Below are positions 12,545 to 25,274 of a stretch of DNA of 64,000 bases, piece by piece. Both the position numbers and the translations under genes were made by a program. Below the pieces are notes generated by a model. The model was not told where the DNA came from and made no database searches. It worked only from the letters and a program-made list of their open reading frames with translations. The DNA comes from Gorsachius magnificus (taxonomy: Eukaryota > Chordata > Aves > Pelecaniformes > Ardeidae), in contig CM067084.1 in the NCBI GenBank assembly GCA_034008185.1, forward strand, positions 16,636,385 through 16,700,384. Direction: 5' to 3'. Position 1 is the stretch's first letter. The number at the start of each line of letters is the position of its first letter.

Positions 12545-15500
12545 GTAAGCTCGTGAAACACACTAGAAAGAGCTCTAAGTAGTTAATATTTATATTACCG
12601 TTGTGGTTTTTTTCTTATTTTTTCCATGCTTGTTCAGACTGCTAATGGGAAATAGTCACTGGAGGAGCAGGCAAGCACTGCCATGGCTCACTGGATTTTA
12701 CCTCAGTTGTGTGTAGCAGGAGCAGGGGGGATCTAAACTGAAATACAGGCATTGTCTGAGTTCACATAAAAGAAAAGTATAGAAAAAGTTACGAGTTTCT
12801 GTTATCGTAGTGAAGAAATGTGGCTTAAATTGAAAAATATAGCTATAATGAAAGACTACACAGTAATAATTCATATAGTCGTGACCATACTGTATCGCGT
12901 GCCTGCTTTCCAAGATGACATATTGTTGAGGGTTTATGCTGGATTTTCTGATTGAAAATGAGATCATTGGGATTTTGAGGCTTTCTGTGGCTGGTGTAAC
13001 CATCCACTGCATCTTGAACACTGTTACCACTTCCTTTTTGAAACACCACCATTTTGTTGCTTTATTTCGAAAGAGAAGAATTGCTTATTTATTTTGCTAA
13101 AAGGATCTTAAAATACAATAAATATTGCTTTTCATCAGCTTTGTAGTCTTCCTTCATTTATGAAGGTGAGAGCATCCAACTTAATAGGGTACTACAAGTA
13201 AATATGTCTGTGGTAATGTTCTTTTGGTGCAGATTGTATCTGTGCAGAACAGGATCATATCTAGCATTAAATGCTAGATACAAGTTAGTGGACTGTTGCT
13301 GAGTTTTTGCATCCACCCCTTCTGAGCTGTTTTTAACCAGTATATTTGCTCCTTACTAATACCAGTTCATTACATTCTAATTTATCATGTAAGAGGTCTG
13401 CAAGTTTTATAGGTTTTTGGTTTTTTTCTGATCAAATTCATAGTGCCCTTCACTTGAAATGCAGCATGGCCAATGCTGTCAGGCCCCACTGTGCTATGAT
13501 TGCTAGTGGTCTGCAACTATGTCTGTGATAAAGATCATATGCACATGCAGTCTTAGGTCAGAGGCTATGCCTAGCTTGTGTGGCCAGACTGGCCTGCCTG
13601 AGGCATGCCCGTTTCTGTAACAAGCAATGGGTAGACGAATGCGAAACCAGCACTGCATCTGAAAACTTCCAGCTTACATGGCAGACGACAAGATGCTCGT
13701 TTACAGCTCAGGTGGCATTTGTCACAAGTCTACAGCACGGTTTGAACTTGCATTTTTGATTTGAGGAGGATGCAGCTTAACTATTCTAACAGTGTCCCAA
13801 CAGTAGGAAAGGGAGTAAGATTTAAACTCTTGGCATCAGCTCTTCTTGGGTTGGTATATTGGTCAGTAAGAAAAACAGATTTCAAACTGAGTCTCATAAA
13901 GTTGCTAAAAAAGTACCGTGAGAAATGTCAGCCTACCCCCCTCTGTGTGTCATCTCTGCTCAATAGGGTATCTGGAGTTTGAACAGAGATGGATGGCGAG
14001 CAGTGTTTCCTTGATCCTGCAAAACATTTTTCATTCTCTTCTCTGGTAAAAGTGGGAAAAATCTAATCCATCTTTCTGTCCAGATATAATAGACACAACT
14101 GGTCCACTGTGACCTTGATATCAGACATTTTTCTTTTAATAATATATGTGTGTAGTACTGAGATGTTCCCATGGAGATTAGTTCTTTGCTGCAGGCCATT
14201 AGCTTGTTTCCTTGGTATCAGTTCAGGGCACACTTATCCCTCAGCTTGTCCAAGTTAAAAAATAACATACAGATTGAAGGCTGGCCATGGGGTTTTCTTT
14301 GTTCTGTGCTGTGGAAGGAGGCAAGGTTGTAAAATTTTAGGAAGGACTTTTCAGTCGCAAACGTTCAGCTCTGTGCGTGACTTGAGCATCGTTTGGAGCT
14401 AGCTGAATATTTACAGATTTTTCTTTTAAAAGAAGAAAGCTGAGATGATTCTTTTTTCTTTAGATTCTGATACTTATAAGCTCTGAGGGTACTAGCATCC
14501 TGGCTGTATCTCTGGAAAGTGATGTTTTTTCTGGTTTTAGTACTCCATCATGTTTAGTTGGAGGTGACTAGTGGTAAATGTAGAGAAATTGAAATCTTAA
14601 GGAGTCAGCAGAGGTCTTTTGGGGTAGGAAAAAGACTTTCTATTGATAACATTATCCTTCTGAAATGCTACTTAGATTTTAATTTTACCAACACAGGACA
14701 AGGAAGAGGGAAGGCTTTTTCTCTTTTGACTTTAATTTGAAGACAATTAAATAGTGTTTCATGCAGCGTGTATGGAGTTTGATGTTTTGCCTCCAGGTAA
14801 TACTCTCTGATACCTTGACAGTTACAATTTTAGTGAAAAGAAGGAAAGTTTGCCCTGCATGAAAGTAACTCATTTCGTTTTAGTTTTAACTAGTAAAAGA
14901 AAATAGACAAGAAAAAAAAAAGTCAGCATGTGTTTTTTTTTATTTAACTTAGTAGAAAAAAATACCCTAAGTAATTAGCTGAGTGATTAAGTTTGCATGT
15001 TTATGATGGTTGCAGCTCTGCACTAGCAGACCAATTTGCATTGAAAAAAGCTGGTAGGCTTGAGAAGCTGCTTTGCTTACTGTTAATTACTAATACCGAT
15101 ATTAGCTAGTTTTAGTCATAAAGGTTATTAGTTGCAGATATTAAGGCAAGACTCCCCTCACCTACTCTTAAGAGCTCAATGTCCATCACTGATAATAGTA
15201 AGAGAATTCCTTTTTTATGGTTTAATAGTCTCCTTGCTTTAACTGATCAAAAGAGAATGACTTGCTTGATTGCTGCCATTTTCCAAAGTTACAGTTGGGT
15301 CTCCTGAGTTTAGATTGGTTTGCTAGAGGGTGTGTGCATGCCTTATCCTCACATGTTGTCTGAAAAGAGATTTTGAGCGGGAGGTATTTGTACCTATAGA
15401 GTTTTATGCTGCAATTAAATTGTGTGGTTTGATAAAATTTATGGCAAGATGAAAACGAATTAGAAATGTCTCTTGTAAAAATATGAACATGGTGTGTAGA

Positions 15501-16403
15501 CTGTTATAGTTTTAAGTAAAAGTGGGATTTGTGCTGATTTTCTCTGTCCTGTTGTTTTTAGAAGACATTTTCCACTATAGCTATTTTGCTACTTGAAGAT
15601 AGATTTAATACAAAAGAGAGAGAGAAAATGTTATTAATTAGTTTTCTATTTCTATCCATCTCTATATAATGAGATTTACAAATTTGCCAAAAGTATTGGC
15701 AAGCTGAATATAATGATTTTTTTTAATTGGCAGAAAAATAATTACCTGAATAACCTGTTCTGCTTTTAAATCTTTTTGCTTTGTACACTATGCTGAACCA
15801 CACAGTTACTCTTTTTAGTTTCCTATTATATAAAGACAAAAGTAGATTTATGTTAATCTCTATTCACTAATCCCGATGTCCCATAGTTGTCCATCCTTGC
15901 TTTTTAGGAAAGTTATAATGGATGAGTTTTGTAAAGAGATACTACATTAAGACTTGATTATTTTTTTGTAAGATATTTACTGGAAAACTATAATAATTGT
16001 TGCTGCTCTAAAGCTGAAGACTATGCATCAAATAAGTTCACAAAAGCCATTTTTTATGTAACAGTACAGCAACGCAAGAGCAAGTTTATTTAGAATTCAG
16101 AAAACTCCGTAACTCCCAGCGAGTGTTGGAATCGACAAGCTATCAATAATGAGCTATTTCAAATAAATAGTTTGCAGGTTACATTCACTTTCCTTCTTCA
16201 GCCCTATCCTCCCCTATTTCCTGCTGTGTGTATCAGTTCTATACCTTTCATTTTAAAGATAAGCAGTGTTCAGTAATTAAGCAAAAAACCTAACCCTGAC
16301 TTTTAGGACAATGGTCTTTTGCTTGTAGTTAGAAGTAGAACTTGACAAGACTTTTTTAGTTGCTGGTGAGTGCAGTTACTCTGTGTGGTTCATATGTTTG
16401 CAG
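12545..16403 (+). other. ARHGAP10: Intron, 3.9 kb
   Basis: Phase-2 intron, GTAAGC to GTTTGCAG. It contains a 23-bp palindrome (11-bp arms around one A) at 13258-13280 and a slightly GC-richer patch at about 13540-13740. No gene or mobile element recognised. Confidence 0.8.
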
Positions 16404-16470
16404 GCCTGGAGTTCCTGTGACCATGCAAGCGTTTTCTGAGGAAGACAGGAATCTGTGGTTGGAAGCCTTG
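16404..16470 (+). CDS. ARHGAP10: ARHGAP10 exon: PH domain C-terminal helix, weak donor
   Basis: 67 bases: one base finishing Arg, then 22 codons. It reads PGVPVTMQAFSEEDRNLWLE then AL. It encodes the last strand and C-terminal helix of the PH domain, with the invariant Trp at 16456-16458. The end is unusual. The next codons would be GTT TGA, so the frame stops at 16474-16476 and the exon must be spliced at 16470/16471, using donor GTTTGA, which lacks the usual A at +4 and purine at +3. A T27 run follows 26 bases later. Human ARHGAP10, as I remember it, has about five more residues here (GGKEA). The end is inferred from phase: it joins the next exon in frame. Confidence 0.82.
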
Positions 16471-16476
16471 GTTTGA
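16471..16476 (+). promoter_or_regulatory. ARHGAP10: Weak 5' splice site GTTTGA
   Basis: This is the only GT that keeps the reading frame after the PH helix. Matches to the U1 consensus are G at -1, GT and G at +5; positions +3, +4 and +6 differ. U-rich sequence just downstream of weak donors is known to help U1 binding through TIA1, and here T27 lies at 16497-16523. That TIA1 acts here is inference. Confidence 0.6.
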
Positions 16477-16496
16477 AAATAATCTTTAAGTGTCTC

Positions 16497-16523
16497 TTTT
16501 TTTTTTTTTTTTTTTTTTTTTTT
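16497..16523 (+). repeat. T27 homopolymer run
   Basis: Uninterrupted run of 27 T, 26 bases after a weak donor. On the other strand it could be the A tail of an old retroinsertion, but no element body is recognisable next to it. Its length is likely to vary between individuals. Confidence 0.9.
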
Positions 16524-17637
16524 CTTTAATATGTTCATTTATAGCGTAATGAAGACATTCTCTCACCCCCCTGCTTCAAACTCCTATTTATACTTTAGTA
16601 AACTGGGATTATGTAGTTTGCAAAGTGGTAGATTCAGTGAAGAAAGAAGAAAAGTGAAATGAAACTCAGGAGAAATGAGTAACTTGGTAAAGCTCAGCAT
16701 AGGTAACTGCTAATGCTGATATGAGATATTTTTCATTGTAATGACAGCATCGATTTTTATAAATGGTTTTTCATCACAGCGATGATATTGGCATTCTAGA
16801 AAATGGCCAGTATAAGAATGTCCACTTAGCCTTATGCTGACATACTGCATTCCAGTGGCAAGACTTGTGTGAGTTAGTTATATGGTGGTATTATTATTTT
16901 TTAAAACTAGATCAAAAAAAGTCCTTGTCAGTGGGAATGAGGTTGCACTTGAATTTGATTTCTGGTTCACATCAGGAAATGGGTCTGAACTGCAGAACTG
17001 AAACACGCTGCAGATCGTTCTCACAATCATAAATATTATATTGATCTTGTGTGCTAAAAATAATGGGGTTTTCTAGTCAACAACACAAATGTGTCTGTCC
17101 CCAGTAGTTGGCTACTGGGGATGTTAGCAGTAGGTTTTATTGACATCATTGTTGTAAAAATCTTGTTTCATCTGTAGAGGTGTTTATTACCATCACATGT
17201 TGTCTGATCTGGACTTCCTAGTAAGCTTACAATTTCTGGGAATGCTGAGCTGGGATGTAACTCCCAGGATTCATCAAAGCAGTTCACAAAACTTGAGTGA
17301 ACTTGGACTGTGGGAAATTAGCCTGCAGAGAAACATAACAGCATGGAGCACGTAAATCACGGTTAATTTCAGTGGCCATAACTAACATTGTTCTTCTCCC
17401 CAAGGAACTATATTTGTTGAGAATTTTTTAAAAATTTCACTCCTCAAAAAGTGCGATTATCGACTTTCTGAGGGGGCATGGAGCTCTGGTTCTACTGTTA
17501 GAGCTGTTGTAGGTGCTATGTTCTAGCTGTAAACGGCTGTATTTGTGTCTAGTGGGCATTAAGACTGGGCGTGTCTTGTTTCTGCTTTCATAAAATTCTT
17601 TAAAATAATTAATGTCTTTTTACTCTTTTTGTGTTAG

Positions 17638-17680
17638 CTGTTCATCAATTTGAATAAAGCAAATGCAAAACGAGAGGGAA
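17638..17680 (+). CDS. ARHGAP10: ARHGAP10 exon: PH-GAP linker
   Basis: 43 bases, 14 codons plus one base (phase 0 in, phase 1 out), reading LFINLNKANAKREG. It joins the next exon through A|GT (Ser) to give REGSAQLDK, matching human PEGNAQLDK. The upstream part aligns loosely to the human linker (Leu first, LN for FN, a shared Ala, a shared Arg and a shared EG). This linker is the least conserved part of the protein. Support comes from good splice sites (TACTCTTTTTGTGTTAG and GTAAGT), correct phase on both sides and the conserved EG-S/N-AQL junction. Confidence 0.85.
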
Positions 17681-18940
17681 GTAAGTATTTGAATTACTAT
17701 TAACATTTTAGAATTGAGAGACAAAAGTAAATTTTTGTGGATCCACTGTAATTAAATATTTTTAGTCTCAAGTTCTGAATATACTTTGTGGATTTTGTAA
17801 TTAATGGGTTTTCACAGTAATGCAGATTAGTACAAACATAAGAGTTATAGGACTGGACATAACCTAGAGAAACAGTCTGATTGTTTTTGCCAATTTACTT
17901 CATGCTTGAAATTGACTCAAAAAAGGGTCAGTTTGTATGTAAATGCATCACAGTTTCTTAATCCAGATTGTGTATATGCATCTGTTACAATGCATAAGTA
18001 TGGTTTTAAAAGCAATCACAGCTGAACATAAAGGTCAGCAAAAAACCAAAATGCATGTATTTAAAATGTAAACCATAATACAGAAGTAGAAGAGATGGCT
18101 TTCTTTAAATGACATTAGCTTTCTTCTGTTAGCAAAGTATACGGGTGAAAACAGTTGCCCTTCTTGCATTATCAGGCAATTTATGCTTGCTTTTTTTTTT
18201 TAATTAAATTGTTGGTTAAAGCTGGATCCTGGTGTTCTATTAATAGAAGTTTTTCCACAGATTTTTATTTTTGTGGTGCAGGACCAGGTCCCCAGGAGCA
18301 AGAAGGCCAGATGTTTGGGGGAAGGGCAGTTTTGCAATATAAGCTTTTGAATGAAGTTTTGATGTGAAGAAAAAGAATAAGATAGGAACAACAAAGGAAT
18401 GCTGGATCTCAGCTGTTGTCCTCTTAATGCATCTGCTTTTATGTAGTCAGATCATTAACTGCTGTGAAAGGAAATACATGTGTCCTGTATCTTTAGTGTG
18501 GGAATTTCTTTGGCTTAGGGTAGGACTCAGTAAAAGCTCTGCTGTTGATGATTATGGTTTTTCATCATAAGTACTTCCTTGTCCCATTTGGTTAACTCTC
18601 TCAGATGTTGTCGATGTTGCAGTAAGTACTGTTAAATTCCATTTTGCATCTGCCAACATATGTACCTAATCAGAGATCCCATTCTTCAAAGGCTGCTGCT
18701 ATGAACAGATTCAGTGAAGCCACTACCACCAGAATGAGCCTTTACTTGGGCTAGGCAGGGGTTGTAAAGGAGAAAAGGGGAATTTCTATAGAAAAAGTGG
18801 TTACTTATTCCCATTTCAGAATAATTTACAGTTTAGCCTGAGAAATACTAGCTATGTAATTAAGTCCAGCCTTGCTTTTCAGTGAAAGACACAATTATAA
18901 TGGTGCTTTAAAACTTTTAAAACTGTTTTTTTCCTTGTAG
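17681..18940 (+). other. ARHGAP10: Intron, 1.3 kb
   Basis: Phase-1 intron, GTAAGT to TTTTTTTCCTTGTAG. AT-rich, nothing recognised. Confidence 0.85.
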
Positions 18941-19006
18941 GTGCACAATTGGATAAGATAGGGTTCACTGTCATCAAAAAGTGCATCAGTGCTGTTGAAA
19001 CACGAG
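18941..19006 (+). CDS. ARHGAP10: ARHGAP10 exon: start of RhoGAP domain
   Basis: 66 bases: two bases finishing Ser, 21 codons, one base over (phase 1 in, phase 1 out). It reads AQLDKIGFTVIKKCISAVET then R. This is helix A0/A of the RhoGAP fold; the motif F-x-x-I-x-K-C-I-x-A-V-E-T-R-G is common to GRAF1, GRAF2, GRAF3 and OPHN1. The last base plus GT of the next exon codes the Gly that precedes INDQGLYR. The acceptor has a long T-rich tract; the donor is GTAATG at 19007. Confidence 0.95.
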
Positions 19007-21762
19007 GTAATGATCAACTCAACCTGTTTGTGGAGGGGGTGGAGCAGCTGGTCTGCTCTTTGAAGAAGGCCTGTGTGATCTAGTCTTCTGTAGATCTCTG
19101 GGAAAGACTTAACACGGTAGATATTACACTGATTACACTGGTCAGGGCAGGAGCTCCCTTCTGTCCAGTCCCAGCCTTTTATGTATGGCTTTTCCTCAAG
19201 AAATTGTTTTCAATAAGTGCTTAGAAGGGGGTAATAGCACCTCTCTTGATAAAGGAAGCCAATGTTTGTGCACAACAGCTGAGAAAAAAACATGCATCTT
19301 GTAGGCAATTCCTGTACCTTTGCTTTGCTGTTGGAACAGACTAATTTTAATATTCCGCTTGTGGACTTTGAATCGAGGTTTTCTGTTTAGTCGCTTAAGA
19401 CAGAAGAACAGGAGCTGAACAGACAAGTGAATAACAAAAAGTGTTTAAGTACTTCTGCTGGAGTTAATCTCACACCAGAGACAAGGATGCTGTCAGGCTT
19501 ACTGTTGCATATACTCATTGTTGTACCTCCAAAATTGGAGACAGAAGAGAAAGGTCGGTATGTGGACAGTATTCAAGAGGTAGTTGAGATTACGATTGTG
19601 GAGACGCTCTGTCACAGACCCCATGTAACTTTGGCACTGGATAATATCACCTTTTGATACTGCTGCCATGTGAGGAGACAACAATCTTTGTAGAGACATG
19701 CAGAAACGTGAGGTGACCAGCCTCTCTAACGCTCACTGCGTTGTATATGGTAGTGGGTGGAGAACCTGCTTGTTTCATTGTCTTTTTTTTAAAAGAGGTG
19801 AAGAGATGAAAATGGGTAAGTGGTTATGGTGTATTTCTTAGTTTGTTAAAAGAGATGTTGAAATTTCTCAGTGTGAATTTTGTTTTTCTCCTAAACTGTT
19901 GACCTTCCTTCCTGCTCCCAAAGGGGAGATATCAGATTTTTCAGGAATTGTATCTTTTTTTCTAGAGATTTAGCATTGCACAGGGCAGAACATTTATGTC
20001 TCTTTGTATCACAGTCCAGCTTAAATAAGATAGGTGATCAGAAGAATGGGTTGGTCACACTTTTTGCCAATGCAGGGTCTTTCTTGAAAGCAGTGTTTTC
20101 CATGTATGCACTTACTATACAATATTACTAGTAAGACCGAGTAGCCTTTGTGATATTGAGAATTTAGCATTTAAACAGCAAGAAGTAACTGAAATCCTTT
20201 TTCTCTTGCACTTTTTTGTATCAGTGCTGTCTGATGCATTAAGGATGTTATTCCAGATTAGACCATATTCTATCTGGTGTTACTTTTGTTCATTCTGTTC
20301 TTTTGGATATTTTTCAAGTAAGGTTTGCCTGTCTCATCACTTTAAACATTTCAGCTACTGGCATTTACAATCTGAATATTTCAGCTGGGAAACACTGTGG
20401 ATAAAGGCGGCATCCTACAGATAAGTTGCCTGCACTGCAAAACCCTGCTTCAATATAGAATGGATCTTCTCTTTGCACTGGATGAGGCAGATTTTATGAA
20501 AAGCGTAGCATGTGGTCTTGTAATGGAAGGCTGTTTTTGGTCTACAGCGTGGTGACTGGTTACTTCACCGTACCTTAAGAATCATGCTTACTGTAAGCAG
20601 TGTGGGGTACACTATATTTTGTTTTATTATCTATAGGTATGTTCAAATAGTTTTGTTCAAGTAGTCTTTTTTTTTGCTTTCTTTGATAACCTGCAAGGAA
20701 AGCGAAACAAGAACATAAGTGTGAACAATTCATTCATTACAGGACTATTTTGAGAAATGGGTTAGCTACGGGGCTTCTTCTCATGGCTGTGGGTGGGTAC
20801 GTTAAACTGAATGGTGGTTCAAGTCCACTCTGTCCTTTATGCCTTGATTTAGGGGCATATAAGAAGGTGCAAAATACATGTGTAACCCCACCTAATTTTG
20901 TTGTTCAAGACAGATTATAAGCTTGCATAGGTTAGAAGCATGTGTCCCTGTAGTGAGATCTGCCCTGAAGCGTACTTGGAAGACAATTAAAGTTACTGAA
21001 GTTAGCTGCAGTATTTCCTGTCTTTGGAGACCTCGCAGCTTCGCTATCCCTTGTACACAGCCTTTGTAAGACCTGAAGTCAATAGAGTGCTTTGTGGTAA
21101 TTACTACCAATGAAAATTACTTTTAGCTACTAATTTTGGTTTGGGGAGTACTTAAGAAAAAAAAAAAAGGTATCCAATAAATACTTCTTTTCCCAGGGTT
21201 TCAAGAATGGGTTCAGGTAAGGTACTACCTTCCAGGAACACAGCAATCCTCCTAGCTCTGTTTCAATGAACTTAATTCGTCCATTGCATTTCAACCAGTT
21301 GTTGATGATTTTCTGTTTATCAATACTGAACTTAACATAAACTGCATTAAAAAAAAAAAAAAACCAAAAAAACACCACCCCAAAAAAGAAAGAAAAAAAA
21401 TAAAAAAAGCCTAACAATCAAAATCCTGACTTTATCCTTGAGACTAACTGAAGCATTCCTGGAGGATCAGTTTCTGGTTTCTGCAGAACCTGCAGGACCT
21501 TCTGCTGATGTCTGCTGAGCTGAAGAAACGGAGGGCCAGGACAACATTCAGTTTGGCCAAATGGTTGTATGATGAAGAAAATCCATCTTTCAGATTTTAT
21601 ACTTATTCTTAAAACAATTTTTACTTTATTATTTTACTTTAATGGTAACACATCAAAGGCAAGTTATGTTCGGCAGAAGAAAACAGGACAGATGCCTCTT
21701 CAGAGACTGTGCTTGTGTGCCATGTTTTTATCTCTTTTAATCATAATGGGTGTGAGGTTGGC

Positions 21763-21816
21763 GTGGGTGGAAAGAGAGGACAGTCTAGTGTGGGTGGAAA
21801 CTGAGAATAGTCTTGT
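21763..21816 (+). repeat. Two-copy 27-bp tandem duplication
   Basis: Copies start at 21763 and 21790; both open with GTGGGTGGAAA and share AGTCT further on. The copies have diverged by several substitutions. Intronic, with no coding role visible. Confidence 0.7.
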
Positions 21817-24800
21817 CATGTCATAGCAGAAAAAGTCTGGTATTCAGAGAGAGAAGAGCGTAACAGAGATATTGAACATAAACTTGTCAATGGCTGGATA
21901 ATTTTTTTGTCAGTTACATTCCCTTTATAAAGCCAAGAAGGGAATTATTTGCTCTGAATGAATAGAAGAATCAAAGACAGTGTCTTGGTTAAAATGCATA
22001 CAAGCTTCTGATTCAGCCTTGCCTTATAAGACATTGGCTGTGCTTGACCTTGTAGGAGATGCTGAGGCATCGAGATACACAGCCTGTCTCTCACATGCTA
22101 AGCATGATGCTGGTTGGATGTGCACCCGTGTTTCGTCTCTGAGAGTACATTTTGGGATTCTCTTTGGGTATTTTATTTATAATTCTGCACTGAGAGTAAT
22201 AGAATGGGGCAAAAGTTTATAGAAACATCAAAGAGCTGTTTGCTCTGGTGTTAAAGGCTCTGCTTGGTTTTGTGTGCAAGTAGTTGGTTGCACCTTCTTT
22301 GAGGATGTGGTAGGTAAGTGTTTGCCAGAGCAGTGTTTGTCTTGGTTTTAGAACTACTGGAGCTGCTAATCTGAGCTGCAGAGAGAGATGGCAGCATTGA
22401 GCTGTCTGTCCAGTCTGTCTGCTTATGAGAAAGACAGACAATGGTGAGGAGGAAGTAGAAAACCTTGTCACGTAACAGAAAAAAAATCTGGCATTACCTT
22501 GAATTTAGCGTGTCACTTGTATGGCTGTTTCAGTACTATGGAGTTTGATATAAAAAGTTGTATTTGCAGCTATATTACTAGTCTGTGTCAGCCACATGTA
22601 AAATGCCAGACACAAAGTAAACTTGCCTACATACCTTGGTTACAATAGTACAAATTACTGTTTTACCTACAATACCTTATTTTTCTAAGCATGTTTCACA
22701 AATACTGTACCTGTGCCAAATTCTGGTATCAGACAGCCAAACATCTTGAGATAATGTAAATATGAAGGAAACTATGCTGCAGGGCTTTACCACTCAAAGT
22801 TGCCAATAGTGACTGGTTGAGCCAGCAGACACAGCATCTGAACCCTTCAATATTTTAGTCAGTGGTAAGCTATTCCTTGCAATGAGTCATCTTGTCAATT
22901 GTGTTCTGTAAATGCCAAGCATTAACACTCTTGGGTGTGCTGAAGATCTGAAATGTGCCGATTAAATCAGAAATAGTACTGTTTCAAACCAGGTTTGTAT
23001 ATTTTAAATAAAACATCGTTTAAAGGTATGTTTAAAGGTATTTAAAACTGTGTTGAAATATTAATTCCTCTTCGCGCTTCTTGATGTCTGCTAGCAATTA
23101 GCTGTACTTTTTTCAGGTTGATGAATCTGAAACTGATCAATTATCTGATAATTACTATCACAGACTCATGATGATTGCTGGAGGATTGTCTTAGTTTCAA
23201 TACTGCCATAATTTCAGGGACTTTTGCATATCATGTCTGTTTTACTATTGAGCAGTAGTTTTTGTGGTTTGACCTTAATTATTTTTAAGCCCATAAATAT
23301 ATGTTTGGGGTCAGCACGGTTTAGTTCCCCCTAGTTTTAATGTTAGAAGCACAGGAAGCCACAAACTACTACTGAGATAAGCAAAAGCTGAGCTGTATTT
23401 GACAGTATTTCTTCAGCTTTTTAGCTTCTTGCATACAATGCAGAAGGCTGCTTCTGCGATACTGAATGTAGTGGAGGATGCTGTATAAAAAAAGTGTGAT
23501 GCATTTTGGCAGAGCATTAAAAAGGTTGGTGTTACTTTTGCACCAGAATTTTCCTGGATGCATTTCCTCTGAGAAATTTGAAGAAAAAAATAATTGCTGC
23601 GCTCAGGACAGATTCCTAGTGCGTCCTTGTTTGAAGTGCATCAAGGACTATTTATTTTTTTTCTAGTTCGGCAGTCTTCAAGTGATGTATAGCATGCTAT
23701 CACACTGTTGTTCTGAGGGTCATTGGAAAACTTACTTGTTTGGGTTGATAACTTCATATTTTGAGAGGAATAGTATTGTAGCCACACAGCTGTTTTTTTC
23801 GGTTCTTTCTTTTGTGCACAGCTAAACTGCGAGCATACTCTGGACTTGTGTTTTTTGATGACCACAGATGAAATACTGGAGATCTGGCTTATTCTTTCAA
23901 TTTGAGCCAGCTCTGAACATGACATCTAGCTGAAGACTAAGCATCATTGCAGTGGTGCCTGCATCCTGGGGAAAGAAAAGGGCCAGTTTTGCCCAGGTGG
24001 AGCAACCAAGAGAAGCAGCAGCTGCTGCCATAGCCCATCATCTTTCTGCTGGGGCAGAGGATGGAGCAGTGCTAACAGGGAGGAGTTCAGCAGGCTCTCA
24101 AAGATCTGGGATGGCTGAGGCGGCTGCAGACTGAGTGAGGAAGAGGAGGGGGTGAGAAAAGAAGGAAAAGATACAGCAAGGCTAGGCAGGAGGAGGAGGT
24201 AGAAAATGTAAAGTTCTCTCCACCGTATTGAGAATTATTGCTGTGTATTATGGTTGTGTCTGACAGCTATACGTTAAAAGGCTAATGATTTTTACATACT
24301 TCATCTAATATTTATTTGGGAAGAAACTTTTTCTCATATGACTGGTTTTAATTTTCCTTGTCTGGGTTGGAACAGTTTGGTATTGAAACTAGGAATTCTC
24401 CACAAGTCTTCCTTTGTTGAAGGATATTTTGAATAAGAATACCACATAATCTGTTATTTGAAAAGATTTCCTTGGAGTAGAAACACAGGTATTTTGTGGC
24501 ATTTCTACTATTCTAGGCCAATGTGAATATAGAGGTAGAGTACGGTGGTGTTTGCAGATGGCTGCTTATTATGTGGCCTCTCAAACATCTGTGTCAGCTT
24601 CAGGACTGTAATATTTTACCTACCACAATATGGGCTCTGAAACAATGCAGCAAAGACGTACCTTATTTTGCCCTCTTCCTTCCCTGCCCCTTCTGTCCTG
24701 CCCGTTTTCCTTCAATTTATATTCATAGTTTTACTTCCCTGGGGATAAAACTGGGTGTGGTAAAGGAAGGCAAAAGCAGAGGAAGAAAAGGGGTAGAGAA

Positions 24801-25243
24801 GTGAATGTGTGTGAGAGGACGGAAGGGCACAGGGGAATTGCAGGAAAGCAGTCCAGTGTCCACATGAAATGAGAGTAGGGGACTGAAAATATTACGCTGC
24901 CTATGGCTATTCTGTTCATCCCAAACAAACCCAGAAGTTTGATTTCACTAACCTGTGGTGGTGCCTCTGGATGTAACTAGTATGTGGACCCCAGTGGGTT
25001 GGAATGAGGCCTTGTATCTTAAATGAAAAGCATTTACAGATTTGAAACAGCATTGGTTTTGAGGACTGGGGATAGGCTCAAGTTTTTCTTTATTCTATCC
25101 AAACTCTTTTTGTCAGCCACATATTTGGAAAAAAAGCAAAATTATATTTATTAAAGAAATCTTAATGTAGCATTTGTTGGTTCAGATCTTGTGTTACTAG
25201 AATGTGGATACTGATGTAATTTAAAAAATCTGGAAATAGCCAG

Positions 25244-25246
<3 letters not shown>

Positions 25247-25274
<28 letters not shown>
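25247..25274 (+). repeat. T28 homopolymer run
   Basis: Uninterrupted run of 28 T about 280 bases before the acceptor of the arginine-finger exon. No recognisable element adjoins it. Confidence 0.9.

Larger units (their letters stand above)
16471..17637 (+). other. ARHGAP10: Intron, 1.2 kb
   Basis: Phase-0 intron beginning with the weak donor. It holds the T27 run (16497-16523) and a 10-bp perfect hairpin with a TTGG loop (17098-17121). I searched for a microexon that could supply the missing PH-GAP linker residues and found none. It ends in a good pyrimidine tract and GTGTTAG. Confidence 0.8.

Noticed and set aside
23952..24134. GC-richer Ala/Gly/Ser open frame of 60 codons
   Set aside because: Short, compositionally biased and without homologs I can name; it may be a small GC patch or old repeat.
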